Shown piece by piece: positions 45,600-58,909 of a stretch of DNA of 64,000 nucleotides. The notes below the pieces were generated by a model that saw nothing but the letters and a program-made list of their open reading frames with translations, was not told the DNA's origin and did not search any database. Within the stretch, counting starts at the first letter, position 1. Every line of letters begins with the position of its first letter. The position numbers were made by a program, and so were the translations under genes. Origin of the DNA: Phanerochaete sordida. Lineage: Eukaryota > Basidiomycota > Agaricomycetes > Polyporales > Phanerochaetaceae. The stretch spans positions 34,129-98,128 of the forward strand of contig BPQB01000108.1 of the NCBI GenBank assembly GCA_019973155.2. The letters are read 5' to 3'.

Positions 45600-47725
45600 C
45601 CTTTTTACTACTCTACTCTGGGATCTTCATCGCTGTAGGTCAATTGCGCAGACCCGACTTCAGCCCGACTTTGGCACCTGGAGTCTCGGCTGCCTGCTCG
45701 AAGGACCCAGGGCACAGTATTTGCCCTCGCAGGCAGGCTTGTTGCCCTCTTGATACCTAGGTTGGTTTCAGATCAGCCTGCATTATGTCGTTCGAGCGCT
45801 GATCCTCGGTGTCTCTCCAGCTCCTTGCGGCTGGACAGCGATGCAGCCAATCGGCCGAAACTGTGAATTGCTTGTACAGGCTGCTCGCAGGCAAATTCTC
45901 CGTTTGGATACCCATGTTAGGTACGCCTCATGTTCCGAGTCCCAGCGGCTTCTCCGCAGACTTGACATATGCACTCTCGATGTTCTGCTCTGCGGCAGGC
46001 TCTGCGGTTCGCACTTCGGCTGAGATCACGGACATACTAGAACTGAAGTCCAGCTGCCAGACATCAGCACTTCCAGCTTCGGTCCTAACACTGAGTACTA
46101 AGTATCGATCGTATCTTACAATGCGACAGAAGTTGGCTGTGCTGCACGCAGTCATAGACGTCTGCGCAGACCTCTCCGTGGACTTTCTCGTTATCGTGAG
46201 ACCTTCTCCGCCTCACCTTGACCCTTGCTGATAAACCACAGAGTGGCGGAGCTGCGGAACTGACATGAATCAGATACTCGTGCTTTAGAACTCGCATCGA
46301 CAGTCAATCGGGGTCGAGGTCGACGCAGTCGGAGATCAACAGAGCGCGACGCCTTAGGTATCGCGCCCTCTGGACCATTCAGGGCATCACTTCTTAGTCG
46401 ATAGCGCTCCGATAAGCATATCCCTTCAGTAGCAGCAATCGTTGAGCCTTACAACGTCTTCTAGATACCTGGAAGACCTTGTGTTTTAGACGAACCATGT
46501 GCACTAGGCTTTAATAAGCGCAGGAAAGCGCGCCGCTCGGTCCTTACGCTCTTCAGAGAGTGAGGTCCCGACGTAGCAGTCATCACATGCGGGCATCTAC
46601 ATTTCTAGAACTCACCGACCTGCCGACATGATACACACTCTAACCTGTGCCCCAATCATTGGCACGTGCAGGCACCTCGATGGTAAACCACCCTCAGGCT
46701 GCGGAAACAGCAGCACCGGGCGGTCGTAGTCGATTTCAAGTTCACAGGCACGTCCCAACCCTGAGTACTGAGTCTTATCTGCTGACGTACTTTCCTACCA
46801 CATCATTTGGACGACGGTCGTAGTGGTCGACCTCCGTCCACGCCTGACTTCGCGCGAAACAGAGGCGACGCTGGCGCGCACCGCATCCCTCGCGTACGTA
46901 TCCCTTGCGTATTGTGGCGCTCAGGCAAGTAATCATCAATCTTTTGGCAGTCTCATCAGTCTACCTGGCCCTGAACTTGAGGAAAGGTGTACGTGAAAGG
47001 TTCGTCTCGTTACAGACTCACCAAGCGCGTCATACATCGTTCTGAGGCGCATAATCCTTTCTGAATCCTCCACGTTCTTTGCGCTCTGGCTCTTGCACGA
47101 CCGCAGAGACAACTCGAGTCGATGATTCGTGTGCTCATTACCGTCCCCGGCGCCTTAGCTGATGTCCTAACAGCGGCTGTACTGGCCGCGGCGGCGCGAT
47201 GCCAGACAGGCGACCGCGCACGAAGCACGATGTCGTCGCGCTGAACATTCTACCACCGTTTGCGATGATTGGCAAAAACGCACCGGTCGACAGGAGTACA
47301 ATAATACCGACCTGCCTAGAACTCTGTCCACGAGATCTGGTGCTCGGCCGGCGATAGCCTCGTGCGGCCAGACGACAGTTGAATATCGCGCGCCAGCGAG
47401 TCAAGCGACGCGAACCAACACTTCCAGGCGTCAACAACCTTTCGCTGGTGCCGTTAAGGTCTTATGCAGCGAGGTATTGAAGCTACTGTCATGGCAGCCG
47501 TTTTGGGACCGAGCCCTGAAGGTGAGCTTCGCGCTTGCATCCTCACGAGCGCCCCAGATTACTGAGATGCCTTGTTTCTAGCTCTACGGCCCGACGCCGG
47601 AGCAAAGGTCTCGGCTCAACGACGGCTGCCGACGGGTCGAGAGGACACCTGCAAGCGACTTGCGCGGCGCAAGAGTGGCGGAGACGGTGTTCAAGTCAAC
47701 GGTCGTAAGCACTCCGGTAGCATCA
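45600..47725. other. No confident gene
   Basis: A 140-codon plus frame (45809-46231) is open and moderately hydrophobic but has no recognisable domain. The rest has short frames only. Confidence 0.4.
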
Positions 47726-47729
47726 GCAA

Positions 47730-47870
47730 CGCCGACGATGCAAAGCGCATGATCAGGGCTCACCATCGTCAAAGGCGCGCTTTGTGCTCTGGCTCGCGCC
47801 CGGTCGCGCGAATAGCTTGGATGAAGGTGCGTGTGCTTGTCGCCGTTCGCTGTGCCTTGAACAACGTCCT
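47730..47870 (+). repeat. Diverged repeat C, copy 2
   Basis: Partner of 41160-41290; see the shared motifs given there. Similarity fades on both sides within about 100 bp. Confidence 0.5.
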
Positions 47871-47874
47871 TACA

Positions 47875-49845
47875 GCGATCGCGCGCGGACCACGATGCTG
47901 CTACGCGGGACACTCAAGACCGTTCGCGGTGGTGTACCATAATATACTGTCCATGGTCGTTGCTGCAGGTCCAGAATCGGGCCCGCGAGCCGCGTCGCCT
48001 GGTCGTCGACAATGTTGTAGGGCTATACGGATGGGGAACAAGACCAGTGCGGGGAAGCGTCGGCGCGGGCGCTGGCTCCCCTGCGAAGACAAGCCCCGGG
48101 CAGCGGACATCGACAAGTATTAATGATACCAACTCTTCAACGTACGCCGACCGCGATGCGACGAGCGCGAGCGCCGTCGTCGAAGATGTTCGTGCCAGAT
48201 GAACGCTTTCGGAGACCTCGTCGGCGCGCTCGACCAATCAAGGACCATTAGAGCTGGCGCGGCACCAGGCTGAGGCTCGATGTTCTGCAGGCTAGCGTGG
48301 GTTATGCTAGGGGACGCGCGTCCCACAAGTCGAAGCCTGTATGCAGAACGAAAGTCGGTGGGATATATACATGCTGCATATCTAAGCGGTAGCCAGTCCT
48401 TGACGAAGGCGTATGAACAAAATGCATGGAAGGTACCAGCCGAAACCCTACATTCAACACTTCACATACTCTACACTTTTCGCAACCGCGTTCGCCCCTT
48501 GTTCCCACTCTGCCATCCTACAGAGGAGCTGTGGATCATCCACGACAAGCCTCATCTGCAAACCTAGCCGAAAACGAGCAGGCGATCCGTCCACGAGGCG
48601 CTGCAGTTGTTCGAGTGCCGGAAGGGACGCCCAGCTCGCTGGGTGGTGTGCGAGCCGGACGACCGCTGTCCCGTATCTCCTAAGACGGTCGCGAAATGTT
48701 GCGCGTACGATGCCCTCGCATGTACCGTGGTCCTCGTGCATCTTCATGCTCTGTACTCGCGCATCACGCCGTCTCCCACGGGGCTACTCGATCCCCGTGT
48801 CGCACAGTCGAAATCTCCAGCAGTCGTCCTGATCCTCTATATCGTGTCTTTGACTTGAGAGATTCATCACACAGACCACGTACTTGAGGAGGTTGAGGCG
48901 CGAATGAGCGTGAACTTTGAGGGTAGACGAAATAGCTGACGACTTACCGTTCTCGTGATCCCGATGGCCTTGCACATGCATGCTATTCCCAGCAGACCGC
49001 GGGCCGGGACTGGGCCTTGCAAGGCGTCACCTGGGGCGAGAACATTGGCGAGATGAAGATGCCGGCTCTTCTTAGAAGACTATCTCTGTGCAACGCGTAC
49101 AGTTGCCCGGGCGGTTCTCGTTTATGACGGTGGTTCTGATGAGGCACATCGGACGCAATCTGAGACTACAAACTACTCCATCAAGAGTAAGGGAGCGCAC
49201 CGGTATGGCTGGCCAGCGAGCATCTAGGAAATATGAGTTGTACGACGGGTTCGCGTGGAAGCAGCGCTCCTCCTCGTCCTCCTGCGTCGCCTGTGCCCTT
49301 CACATCTTCTAAGACGGGTACTCGTGCGCCGACGTTTCAAGCGGCCACGCTCGCGCGACTTCGAGGCCTGGACGTTTGCCCCATTAGCGTACCTAGAATT
49401 TGATGTAACTTGTCGCGCAAAAAAAGTCTGAGTTGAGGATGAGCGTGAATATGGGAAGCAACAGAGCCGAAGACGTACTATTGGCCTCCTCCGTGTTCCC
49501 TCCACAGGCCATACAGCTACGGCGCACGCCGCAGCCTCTGGCAATAGCGCAGCGTGCGACACCAGCATCGAGAAAGAGAGGACGACAGGTCGTCTTGCAC
49601 AAGGGTCGACGTGAGAGTGTAGTAGCTCTGGTAGATAACCATGACGAGCAATGACAAGACATGAGAAGCACAGGAACGAGCACTTGAGAGGTGGGACACG
49701 AAGGCAGGTGTCTGGGCGCACCTCTATAGACTACTATAGACGGCCGCTCCAGAACGTGCGCCGCCGCGCCGCCCGCGAGCAGCGCACATTCAACTTCGCG
49801 TCCTACTGATTTGATTTCGCGTACCACTCGCGCCGCTAGATGTAT
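47875..49845. other. No recognisable gene
   Basis: Only overlapping, unsupported frames were seen, the longest about 165 codons (49721-49224, minus). No repeat beyond those listed was noticed. Confidence 0.4.
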
Positions 49846-49849
49846 GCTA

Positions 49850-50912
49850 TCGCGTCGAGCCCTCTGCGACGAAGGCTGTCCTCTCCTGGTCTTTGGCGAG
49901 GCACGGAGAGGTTTGAGCTGTGCGCCGGAGTCGGTCTGGTCCCCGTCGCCGCTGGGCCGCGGGCGTCGCGGCTAGCAGGTCGTCTTCACGCGCAAGACAT
50001 CGGGCGCATGAACCTGCGCGGCCTGGAGACGGCGTCGAAGGTCAACAGCGTCTCATGTTGGCGATAGCTGAGCGAAGAGCGTGGCAGAGCATGATGGCGA
50101 AAGGCAAGTGCGGCTGGCGCGCGAGGGAGCTCAGTCGCGCGCTGGTCCCACATCGAGCTCGCACACGTATTCAGGTCGAGGAAGACAGATGTATTCAAGG
50201 AACTCTACTATATCTAATGTAGCCAGGCAAGGGAGAATATTTGGTGTGTGTTGGTTTCGCCTGCGGACCAAGGTCGCGCAAGGTACTTGTCCCGAAGGCT
50301 GCGAAGAAGCCCACACCCAGGGCGACCGGAGTCGCCCCTCCTTCGGGGAGCCCGCCGAAGGACCTTGCGAGTCCGTTCGACAGGTCGGCCGGCAGCCCGG
50401 AGGCGTACACCAACCTCGAGGAACCCAGCGTAGCCGTGTGAGGCGTAGGCCGGGCCACCTTAGAGTGAAAATCCAGGTGATCCGCTTGGAAGCGGCCCTC
50501 GGTAAACCCAGGAGAGGGACGTCCCCCAGGCGGCAAATGGATGAGAACCTGCCGAGCGGGGGTGCACCCAGTCCACGCTTGCGGCGAGTGACTGGACCCG
50601 CTGAAGAGCCTGAGCGGGGGCCCCGGGGTATTTATACCCTGGAGGCTGGAGAGGCTGGCGCGGCTGGCGATCGTCATCACGTGGGCTTGTTTAACGCAAG
50701 TAAACGGGCTCACCTGACCCGGGTTGCCTCCAGCCCCGCCGCCCGACGTCCGCTGCCCGACGCAGGCGAGACGGGCCGCCGTCGGGCTGCGCCGTTTCCT
50801 CCCGTGACCCTCGTCGCGGCGCCGCCCCGACGCGAGTGCTGCACTCCCCGACGCGCCTGACCATGGCGCCGCAGCGGCGCACGACCGTGATTACGCTTGT
50901 AGCCTGTCAGCG
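49850..50912 (-). repeat. TATA repeat, copy 3 (full, inverted)
   Basis: Reads on the minus strand from about 50912 down to 49850. It matches copy 2 over its full length: GC-rich leader, TATA box (50627-50636), core with both hairpins (50320-50361) and tail. Together with copy 2 it forms a 1.06 kb inverted pair around a 9.2 kb segment. The 172-codon minus frame (50713-50195) is the same one seen in copy 1 but is interrupted in copy 2. Confidence 0.85.
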
Positions 50913-50914
50913 CT

Positions 50915-53900
50915 TCAGCTCTTGTGTTCCGCCAATAAATTGAGCATTACCTTCCGGCGGCACATGAGCTGTGCTTCCGCCTTCGTTGCATCTCGTAGCA
51001 GACGTAGCCAGGCTGTCGGTGCGCCTTCTGGGCCAGGCAGGCGCATGACAATTTAAACGCCGCAAAACGCTTTGCTCTGCTGCCTCTGTCCATCCGCTGA
51101 CCAGCTACGCGGTATGTAAACTTGCTGATTAGAGCCGACCGACTTCCCATCAGGATGTGGTTGACACGTACTCGCAGGATCATAATCGCTCCCTGAATGT
51201 ATTGGCATGAACGACTCTACCCGCTGCACACCGGCGCATCGTCTGTGTTATTTATAATACGAGTATCAGAACGTGGGCGAGCTCAAGCGTCGTACGGGAG
51301 GACGACAGAGCAGAACCTGCCAGATATCTGGATCTATACCGAGCTGAGACGCAGGCCGTGTACCGTGACGGCCTATCGAACAGGCTGAAAATCTTTCTGA
51401 AAAATGTCGGTCCCATCGTGCGTGCCATCTGTTCTCGCGATTCATTAGCCGCCGCCCGCGCAGACAGAAAGTCACAACGAACATGTTTCTACCTGGCCGC
51501 TCATATCCAAAGTACTCTTAATTCACCCCAATGTCCACGAGGAGAAACAAACGCCCACTGTTCGTTCATCTGTGCGAGGCCCAGCGTTGGAACGAAAGCT
51601 CATAGTAGCAAAGTCGGAGACGTGATTGCCCGTCTGCAGTGGTCTCGTCAGCTGCGACTCGAAACATAGTACGTTGAGCCGAACGTCACATTTGTGGAGG
51701 GCCCTACGAGAGGAGCAGCGACGGCGGCGGCGCACGGCTGCGACGCGAACGACACGAGCGTCTGTAGCTCGGTCGCAAGCTTCTTCAGCTTTAACGATGT
51801 GCAGGGCGGAGATGGCGGCGCCACCGGAGGCGCAGGTCGCTCTGAAGGTTTCTTCTCGCCTGACCAGGATGGCAGTAACGTAGAGACAGGTAATCCTGGG
51901 AATAATGGATGGTCGTTCGCGAATGTCGGGGTCAACGGGGTGTCGCTCAGGGCGGAAACGGTACTGCCGGCAGGAGCGGGAATACGGTCTATGGTCATGC
52001 TAGCAGTCCTTGAACATCAGTTCAGCCTTCGCTGAATGGTGATTAAGATACGAACCTCGCAATATATGTCTGAATATTGATGAGATCTTCAGAAACATAC
52101 ATTGCGCCGATCTTTGCAGCCCCATTAGTTCATGTCCAGCGACGCCGAGGAAGAGAAGGACAGCGCACTAGCGTTGCTTGACAAGATTGTCGCGTACAGC
52201 GGCATGCTGAGGCGGATCCCAATGCACGCCGTGGCGAAATCCTTGCGAGAGATATCGCGGGGCGTCACGCACTACGGCGGTGCAGCACGTTCTCTCGCGC
52301 AGCCTTCTCCGCATCGCCACGCCTGGCTGCCTTGCTGTTCATCTTAACTGCCGCGCGTTCTTGCGCTTCCCCGGTGTCTTTGCGCCGGTTCGATGTAAGG
52401 TCGAGTAAAAGGAAACGTGAGTGGAACGCACCACAGCCTTTCCCTCGCAAATGGAGTTCACGGCCTGCACAAGCGCAACAAGTTCAACCAGCGATGTCGA
52501 TATGATGGTGCATATGATGCGTACCTTCCCGAGCTCGCGCCGAATCGTATCCTTTGTCCTGTGAATCCTGGCCTCCCGCTTCGCCTTCATGGCACACTTT
52601 GCTGCATGCTATCCCAGGCTCAATGCTGTCTTCGTGAATTACTGCTGTTGTGATGGGCTACATCTAATTCGCGGACGATAAAGGGGTCAGTGTGAATGTT
52701 CAATGAAGTAGGATAGTGAAACGCACATCTTCCGTGAACTCTTGAACTGGCCATGAGCGGTCTTCTCTGCATAGCACTGAGCGAACGAGGTGTCGTGAAG
52801 GAATTTACAACGTCTAGAACCATCTCTACTCTGCGAAGACGTAGCATACACTCATCAGCTAGCATGTCCACGCAACACCGCGAAGAAACTCACCTGAGGT
52901 TCCGTGTCCGCGTCTGCCATGCCTACAGCTGCCGACGCGTCTGCTCATATCCTGCCCCAGCTGCCATAAGCTGCCTTCGGTTCTCTAGCACCTCGCCCGG
53001 ATATCTTCCGGCTTGAGTGGGTCGCGAGCTTGAGCCCTCGATCTCAAGGATGGAATCCATAACGGCTTCCTGGCCGCGTCTAGTGGTGGCTCTGCTGGTG
53101 GATAAGTCACTTCAGGGCGCGGCAGTTAGACAGCGCGTTGAAACCAGCGACGACGTGGACTCACAGGAGGGGCGGGCGAAGCGGAGCCGGAGGAAAGCAG
53201 GTCGTCCTACGCGTTATCCGGTGGCATGACGCGCTGTCATCTGGTAGGCGTGTCCCAGTGGAATACGCGAGAGTTTATCGCTATGTGGACACATAAACGG
53301 TGGAAGCGGGGGCTGGAAGGAGAGGATGAAGGCAACGGAGAAGGTGCGGGGATGGGAAAAGGTTGCTGCGCAACCGCCTGATGAGCGCGCCCGTCGTGGC
53401 GTATCAGAATGACGCGCCTCGCGCCCGCGCTGCTCCTTCCTCTTCCCTCTCGTCTGCCCACCCGAGCACCCCGCGACAAGCCTTCAGACCTTCAGACTGA
53501 AGTCTCACATTATTCATTTTATGATCCCTACGAACACCTGGATGCGCTCAATGTCAGCCTGCGCTTCCCCGACGGCTTGCTCTCGTCGCGTCGCACTTCG
53601 ACCACGTCCACCCTCTGCCGCCGCGCCGCAGAGAGCAGATTTGGCGTCACAAGGGCATGTAGACGAGCCTTGTCGCTGGACAAAGCGTCTCCGCGCATGA
53701 CCTGCCTTGCTGCCAGCGAGAATGGTTAGCACAAAGCTTCCGATGCTCACCCTCCCATTTCGTACTCAAATTTCGCCCAGGGCTCGTGAAATGGCGCGGC
53801 AGGCTCCGCGACGCGGCAAATCGAAAACCGATGCCCTGAAGGCAGCCAGATGCAGCGATTAGGACGATGCGCAAGGCGATACAGGGCTCATACTCGCGCT

Positions 53901-55810
53901 TGCTGTCGGTGGAGGCTGGAGGAGTGGACTCGGTTGGAGACGGTGCGTCGATCCTGCTCTCTATCTACAGCCCCAACCCATGACCTTCAGACAGGCGAAG
54001 ATGATTGCACTGCCCAAGTACTGGTCCAGGGAACATCGACAATCCAAATTGCTCCACTGTCTCCTCGCGCTCTCCTGCTCCAGGCCAGACAGCGCCGCTA
54101 TCGCCATCCTTGTCGCGGAGCTCGTAGAAGCCGCCACACCCTGTAATTCTCTCGCGTGGACTTGAACGCCGTAGGACAAGCCTGGAGCGGGCTACGGAAA
54201 GCCCACGGAAGTGCTCAAGGCGTCGGGCAAGCTCGCGCAGGGTATGATCCGCGACATGAACGACCCCGAAGACCTCCACTCCGCCTTCAAGCTTCATCGA
54301 CAAGCCTAACTCTGAAGCTCGCGATGATGACACCGGGTTACATCCATACCAAATAAAGCGTACGCCTGGACGGGTCGTTCACCTCACCGATGGTGGTAGC
54401 GACGAACGTAGGCCACGCTGGCGAAGCTCGTCCTTGAGAGTGCGACGGGGCTTGGGCGGGACGACTACGCGAACTTTCCGCAGCATCCTCCTGCTGTGTG
54501 GCGGCGTTGCAGCTGGTTTCGGCCCCTCGGAAGCCCTGTCCCACCAACTCCGACGGCCAACGACTCTTCGATCATCGTGCGTTGCGGAAACCGCGGGGTC
54601 TCTCCCAAGTTCACTGTCGCTGTCCCTCCAGCTGCGGGTGAGTAAAGCGCACTCGTAATATTTTGCAAGCATATTTCTGAGCTTGTTGTAGGTTCAAAGC
54701 GAGGCACAAAGCGATATGGACAGGGAGCTCACCTACGATCGCCGCTCCAACTCTGGCCGACGTTCGGCGGGGCATGTCCCTTCACCAGCGTACGTCTCGC
54801 CCGGACTACGGCAACGCGGAAACGGCCATGACTTTCACGTCACCGCCACTTCGACTCCTCTCGTATCGCCGTGGTACGAGGGCCCCGATCGTCGACGGAG
54901 CAGCTGACGCAAGCACGACGTCCCGACCACCTCGGACGCGCCCTCCCTCAACTAGATGCCGCCTTCCGCCCCAGTCGATGCACCTCGGGCCTTTCCTCCG
55001 GTTGTTGCGCTTGGTCAACCCTGCTATCGACACGTAGAAGGTGGCTCGCAACGGTCAGGCCTTCACGTCTGCACGAAGCGCTCAGGACTGGAGCCGGTGG
55101 ACTATTGGTCGCGGGACGTGAGCAATGTAAAGGTGAGAAATATCGTCGTCTTGCGCATATGTATTTCTGACTCAATGTCAAGCTAGACTCATCGTCAACG
55201 TTGTACGGGGCTTCTATTCTCGGCAAGAAGGCACCGGCGCTTCATTCGGAGCTGCGCCCCATGGTGCATTCACAAACGATCTCGAAGCATTCACCTATCA
55301 CCTCGTACTGAAGGCTCGACAGGCCGAGAATTGGAACTTAGAACCACGCCGACGAGAATAGGGAGCACGCTCAGCAAGACTAGGCACGCGCTCACGAAGA
55401 TCACCTTCGAGATGGACGAACACGCGGACGACCTCGGCGACGTCATGCGCCCTGTCGGCGCTGTCTTCGGCGCCGGCACTAATGACGGCGGTAGCTTGAA
55501 CATCCGCGTTGTCCTCTACGTGGACGCGAAGGGCGTGGGCACACGAACAGTGCAGAAGATGCGCTCGCCCGCACCTTGGCGACTTGCGCTGGGGCGCGCG
55601 GCTCGGCGCGGTTACCAATTGGCGTGCGGGGCGCAAGAGAGGGGTTAAGGGGAGAGTGTATGCGAGAGTGACCAAGAGAGAAATAGAGGGAGGGCCGCGG
55701 GGCAGGTTCGATGATCAGAGCCTCAGTGAAGGGCGATGACGACCAGAGGAGTGAGTGGAGGAGTATCGGCCGTGGGCACGAGGAGAACAAGCAAAAGAAC
55801 AGGCTACCGA
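50915..55810. other. No confident gene; scattered coding-like pieces
   Basis: Minus frame 51998-51648 (116 codons, Pro/Ser-rich) and its plus shadow 51694-52035 are both open. Near 54170-54305 a plus piece with GYGKPTEVLKASGKLAQGMI is coding-like but unanchored. Near 55380-55550 a plus piece with FEMDEHADDLGDVMRPVG is similar in quality. No gene could be joined from them. Confidence 0.35.
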
Positions 55811-55827
55811 AACGTTCCACGGGTATG

Positions 55828-56400
55828 TGCATCTGTCAGTTCGAGAAAGCTCTCGCTCAGTCGTTCGTGACTAGGTGCACGACGAATGCCCAGCCTCGGG
55901 GTCGTCTCAACTTCAACAGCTCGTCATTCATGGCGGTATGTATCTGACTCTCGAACGAGAGTCTTGTCAAGCTAACGACCGTGCATCAGCCTGTGTTTTA
56001 GGACCAACCTCTAGTCGTCCCGCCCAAGGACCTCCCTCCGATGCTCGGGTCTTCTTACTTCCACCTCAGCCGACGAAGCGTCCTCTCGGCGGTACCCTGA
56101 GGCCTATCTCGACCCTTTCCACCGCCACCAGCTCCGCGACCGCGCAAACGCATTCTTCACGTACCGGATGGCGCTGGAGATACCTGCACAGCCGAACGGT
56201 CCCATCGCCCTCCGCGCAGTGAAGAGCATGCGATGGCACACATCAATGGCGTCGCGAACGTTGGCTACGCCCGGTGCCCAAAAGGCGGTAATGCCGGTTC
56301 GAACTGTACCCACGTGCTGCCTAAGGCGAAGAACAAGAAGACGATGGCCGAGACCAAGAAGAGAGAAGAACTTGAGGCGCATTTACCACTCGACGGGTAA
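55828..56400 (+). pseudogene. Decayed coding segment, conserved-looking but unidentified
   Basis: Pieces in succession read FEKALAQSFVTRCTTNAQPR then, after a GTATGT...CAG intron, DQPLVVPPKDLPPMLGSSYF, then in another frame YPEAYLDPFHRHQLRDRANA with FFTYRMALEIPAQPNGPI, and in a third frame HINGVANVGYARCPKGGNAG. The composition and the way each piece takes over from the last look like one real protein broken by a stop and at least two frame changes. I cannot name the family. It could be a gene-fragment relic like those at 27-33 kb. Confidence 0.35.
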
Positions 56401-56404
56401 CTTC

Positions 56405-58905
56405 GAAGCCCGCGCACCGAACGCGTGCAGCGCGTCGCTCCCACCATCGCGGCCCGCGAGCCTTAACGTACTCAAACGGCGGTCTCATCCAGGACTCACT
56501 CCATCTCAACGACACCTCGCTCGACGAGCGGCTGCTCGCTGACATCGTTGGGCGAGAACATCCGCGGTCAGGAGCTCGCATAACCTGTATGCGCTCGCGT
56601 TCGCGCGGCGCTTCGTGCTGAGCTTGGCGTACTTCGACTTCGCGGCATGTCTCCGCTTCGCGTTGGGCCACTCCGTGTCGAGTTCGGGCTCGTCGCTGCG
56701 CCTGCCGTTCTGCTGGTGAGAGTGCATCCTATGTGACCGTGTATCTGTGCTTATGACCTTTTAGCTCCGGCATCGCGTTGTTGCTGCATACGTCGTGACA
56801 CAGGTAAGCTCCATATTTCAGCAGAGACGTCATGCGGGCTCTGACAAGCGTCTCGCGGCCTTGGCAAGTTCTCTGTCGCGGTGATCCGCTGCCTCTTCCA
56901 AATTCAGTACTGTATCCGCCGACCTCAAGACACCCGTTGTCAGCGCCCTTCGCCGGCGATTGCTTCCACAGAATACGCGTGTCCAATGAGGCACCGCACA
57001 AGGCCATCTAGGCGAAGCTGGGGTAGCATTTTCCTTGGACCTGGACCGACCGGCCCTCTGGCAAGAGCACATCAGCATCCGACGCTCGCACCCGACGCGC
57101 GGATGAAGTCACAGCCTACGACGACCTAGCAGCGTAGCTGGTGGTACAACATCGCAGACCGAAGAGGTAAGTTAACGAAGCTGCTTCGGCCATGCCTATG
57201 CACTGACCTAGATCGTGTGTAGGGCCGCGCGCGAGGCGGAGCACAATCGCAAGAGTCGCTCCCAGACAGAGTGCGGCTCCATGATGGAACACGCGCAGCA
57301 TCAATCTACTCGTGTATCCTTGCGGCGACTTCCACTGCGATCCCGATCCCAATTGCCACCTCTTTCTGCGGCCTTGCCGCTCATCTACACTCTAACGCGG
57401 TCCCTCGCGCCGCCATCCCCCGCGCACCTCCCCTCTACTCCTTTGCCTGCGCCGCTCAACCGTTCCGCTGGGAAGGCCTGGCAGCGCTGACACCCGGGCC
57501 ACGTCTATCGATTGTGCCACCTTGAGACAGGTCCGCCTAAGCGTGCACGTCATATTCCTGCGCCGAGTTGAGTCCCCTCGCGTTCAACCTGTCAATATGC
57601 GCTGCTTTTCTCTTCGTACCGGCCGTCAAATCGCGGCTCGCGGCCAGCAACTCAAGGCGGCCATCAATCAGGACACCTTGCCGGCTATCCGGCGTGCGCA
57701 ATGACGGGCGGACGAAAAGGTCTCTCAGCGAATCAACACCCGCATCTCCCCCATTGCTCGCTCATTAAACTCTGCATGCCCATGAAACGCGCGCCGGCGC
57801 CTGCTTGCTGCTGGACGTACTAGGCCTGGCTTCTTCACCAGTTATGGACAACGTACTCGACCCAGCCCTTTCTATGCCGATCGGCGTGCTGCATTGTGCG
57901 GCCACCATGGTGGAGTCTCGACGGGACCGTAGGGCCGCGCTCTTCAGCGAGTATCGCGCTGCTCGATTGCTACGCATGAAATCGGCGACCGCCCCAGGAT
58001 CAAGCTCCTCCCCTCACCCATCCCGTTTCCACCCAGCTCCTTTCGTATGGTTCCATTCTGCCATCTCAGCGTAGGGGTGCAGTGCCAGCCATGGGCAGGA
58101 ACGGTTCGGGCCGTCTTCATCCCCGTCTATGGCCGATGACTTTGGGCACCGTACGCGCGCGGCCCGTGCCTGCGTACATGCAGCAGTCTCGCATCTTCGC
58201 CTCCTCTGGCGAGCGGCCGCACTCGGGAGAAGTACACGCGAGAAGGCCATCGTGTCAAGCATTCCGACTGACTCTATCGATCGCACCTGCCCCCATCTGC
58301 GTTCCGACAACGTCGCGCTCACCGATCAACATGACGAGGACGTCGCGGAGGACGATCATGGCGTGGACGATGACTCCGACGAGAACGAGGAGACGGTGAC
58401 AGTCCAAGAGGCCGCCGTCCCAAGACGAGAGATGAGTTGGAACGCGAGAGGCGTGGACTACTGCGGGGACGCCTGTGAAGAGGACCGGCGCACAGGTTTC
58501 CTCGGGCTTCACGTGCGCTTCGCTCACTGTTTTGTCGTGGCTCTCGCTACAGACCTCTCGGTAGATTGTTACCTTTTGATACACAAGATTGCAGCATCTT
58601 ACCGGCGCTGAGGCGACTGACCTCCGGCAGAAGATACGTTCTCTGCTAGTGATCCTGGGGATGTGAGTGCTAAGACATTCGCGAGTGTCCGCAGCACCTA
58701 GGCACAGCGTGTTCGTGTTGGGCCTGCAAGGCATAACGCTGGCAGCACTCTGATCGTGACATACGCCTTCATGACTTCTGTATGTTGATTGGATGCAGAA
58801 ATACAGGAGTACACTCGGGTGTATGCAGCCAGAGGATCTCCGAGAGGCTGCGATAAAAGGGCTGTGTTCCATTCAAGACTCGTCCGTTGATCACCATTCA
58901 CTCCA
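56405..58905. other. No confident gene
   Basis: A plus frame at 58129-58611 (160 codons) has an acidic run (DEDVAEDDHGVDDDSDENEE), but its minus shadow is as long. A plus frame at 57805-58074 precedes it. Neither has a recognised domain. Confidence 0.4.
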
Positions 58906-58909
58906 TACC

